Shown here: piece by piece, positions 6,992 to 8,131 of the stretch | How the letters are laid out: each line of letters begins with the position of its first letter | How positions within the stretch are numbered: the stretch's first letter is position 1 | Origin: Lachnospiraceae bacterium | Lineage (GTDB): Bacteria > Bacillota > Clostridia > Lachnospirales > Lachnospiraceae | Assembly: GCA_017444545.1 (NCBI GenBank) | Contig: JAFSWJ010000203.1 | Location: 1-8,131 of the forward strand | DNA: 8,131 nt | Direction of reading: 5' to 3' | The notes under the pieces: model-generated | What the model was told of the DNA's origin: nothing | Database searches by the model: none | What the model saw: only the letters and a program-made list of their open reading frames with translations | Position numbers and translations under genes: made by a program

Positions 6992-8131
6992 ATGAAGGAC
7001 GGGACTCAGAGGGTAGCTGCATATATAGATCTTTCAGCTGTCAGGTTCAATTTGGAGAGCATGAGAGCAAACCTTGCAAAGGGAACACTTATTACAGCTG
7101 TAATAAAAACAAACGCGTACGGTCACGGTGCAGTTGCCATAGCGGAAAATATCGAGCAACTGGATTATCTGTGGGGATTTGCCGTGGCAACCTTTGAGGA
7201 AGCAAGGGAGCTTCGTGATGCCGGGATAAAAAAACCCATACTCATTCTCGGCTATACCTTCCCTTATTGCTATCAGGACATAGCAAGGCTTGATATACGT
7301 CCCGCGGTGTTCCAGAGAGCTTCCCTGACAGAGCTTTCCAGAGCGGCGGAGTTTGTTGGAAAGGACATATCCGTTCATATAGCTATCGACACGGCAATGT
7401 CCAGGATAGGCATATTGGCTGATGATGAAGGGTTGAAATATGTAAATGATGCCCTTCACACTCCGGGTATCAGGGTGGAAGGGATATTTACCCATTTCTC
7501 AAAGGCCGATGAGGCAGAAAGAGACACCACCATCAGTCAGATAGGGCGGTTTAAAGGCTTTTGTGAAAGGATCAGGGATGAGCTTATGTATGAGATACCC
7601 GTAAAACACTGCTCCAACAGTGCGGGGATCATTTCATATAAGTATGCGAACATGGATATGGTCAGGGCCGGGATCACGATGTACGGTCTGTGGCCTTCAA
7701 ATGAGGTGCCTCAGGATATAGTTCCTTTAAAACCTGTCATGTCCCTTTGTTCACATGTGGTCTTTGTCAAGGATATTGAAGACGGGACCGAGGTAAGTTA
7801 CGGCGGAACATATGTTGCAAAAGGCACGAGACGGATAGCCACGATCCCAGCAGGCTACGGGGACGGGTATCCCAGAAGCCTTTCAAACAAAGGATATGTC
7901 CTGATCAGAGGAAAAAGGGCTCCCATAGCAGGAAGGGTCTGTATGGACCAGTTCATGGCTGATGTGACAGATATACCCGGCGTCAGGGAGGGAGACAAGG
8001 TTACACTTGTAGGAAAAGATGGTGATGAGGAGATCACCATGGAAATGCTGGGTGAGTTTTCAGGAAGATTCAATTATGAACTGGCATGTGATATAAATTC
8101 CCGGGTTCCGAGGATAACCGTCAACAGATAA
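6992..8131 (+). CDS. alr: Alanine racemase
   Basis: This PLP enzyme interconverts L- and D-alanine, supplying D-alanine for peptidoglycan. I chose ATG 6992 (379 residues) for its strong GAGGTGA site. GTG 6983 would add three residues and overlap the previous gene by 4 nt. The N-terminal TIM barrel carries VIKTNAYGHG with the PLP lysine K39. DTAMSRIG follows near residue 132. HFSKADEAE and HCSNSAGI follow, then the C-terminal domain with the catalytic-type tyrosine Y270 in VSYGGTY, IPAGYGDGYPR and GRVCMDQFMADV. Length is typical of Alr and there is no VanT-type membrane domain. The PLP motif has Thr where most Alr proteins have Ala (KTNAYGHG rather than KANAYGHG), which should be tolerated. 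The TAA stop falls on the last bases of the window, so nothing can be said about downstream genes. Confidence 0.95.
   Translation: MKDGTQRVAAYIDLSAVRFNLESMRANLAKGTLITAVIKTNAYGHGAVAIAENIEQLDYLWGFAVATFEEARELRDAGIKKPILILGYTFPYCYQDIARLDIRPAVFQRASLTELSRAAEFVGKDISVHIAIDTAMSRIGILADDEGLKYVNDALHTPGIRVEGIFTHFSKADEAERDTTISQIGRFKGFCERIRDELMYEIPVKHCSNSAGIISYKYANMDMVRAGITMYGLWPSNEVPQDIVPLKPVMSLCSHVVFVKDIEDGTEVSYGGTYVAKGTRRIATIPAGYGDGYPRSLSNKGYVLIRGKRAPIAGRVCMDQFMADVTDIPGVREGDKVTLVGKDGDEEITMEMLGEFSGRFNYELACDINSRVPRITVNR

Noticed and set aside
6525..7022. 165-codon minus-strand ORF over the aminotransferase end
   Set aside because: It is antisense to intact PLP-enzyme motifs and has no independent support.
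7034..7495. 153-codon minus-strand ORF inside alr
   Set aside because: It is antisense to well-conserved alanine racemase sequence.
1..8131. Mobile elements, CRISPR arrays, tRNA or rRNA genes
   Set aside because: I saw no repeat-spacer pattern, transposase, terminal inverted repeats or RNA-gene motifs on either strand.

Overview
The base composition is moderate, with frequent ATA, AGA/AGG and GGA codons and strong AGGAGG-type ribosome binding sites. Together with the protein types, this suggests a Clostridia-class Firmicute, most likely a member of the Lachnospiraceae. That assignment is inferred from codon style and family resemblance only.

The left end (1-929, minus strand) holds the N-terminal two thirds of a PurF-like amidophosphoribosyltransferase that runs off the window edge. 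Its reading frame is interrupted once, by TGA at codon 73. The frame then stays open and PurF-like for another 236 codons. As I remember close relatives, this position is a Cys, and the messenger can form an 11-bp hairpin starting 3 nt after the TGA. Selenocysteine insertion, programmed readthrough and a recent nonsense mutation are all possible. This is the most interesting signal in the window. The same protein lacks the N-terminal nucleophile Cys of true PurF.

The divergent intergenic region (930-1220) carries a candidate extended -10 promoter in each direction. Between them lie a 9-bp tandem repeat and a 10-bp palindrome, and a small hairpin sits just before the first rightward gene.

The rest of the window (1221-8131, plus strand) is a compact four-gene cluster with gaps of 33, 21 and 5 nt and no terminator between genes, so it is probably one operon. 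It encodes a lipoprotein RND-pump adaptor with an unusually long helical hairpin, an HAE1/SwrC-like RND permease, a fold-type I PLP aminotransferase and an alanine racemase (alr). The first two form an export system of unknown substrate. The last two suggest amino-acid and D-alanine (cell wall) metabolism. The coupling of an RND pump to alr is unusual and unexplained.
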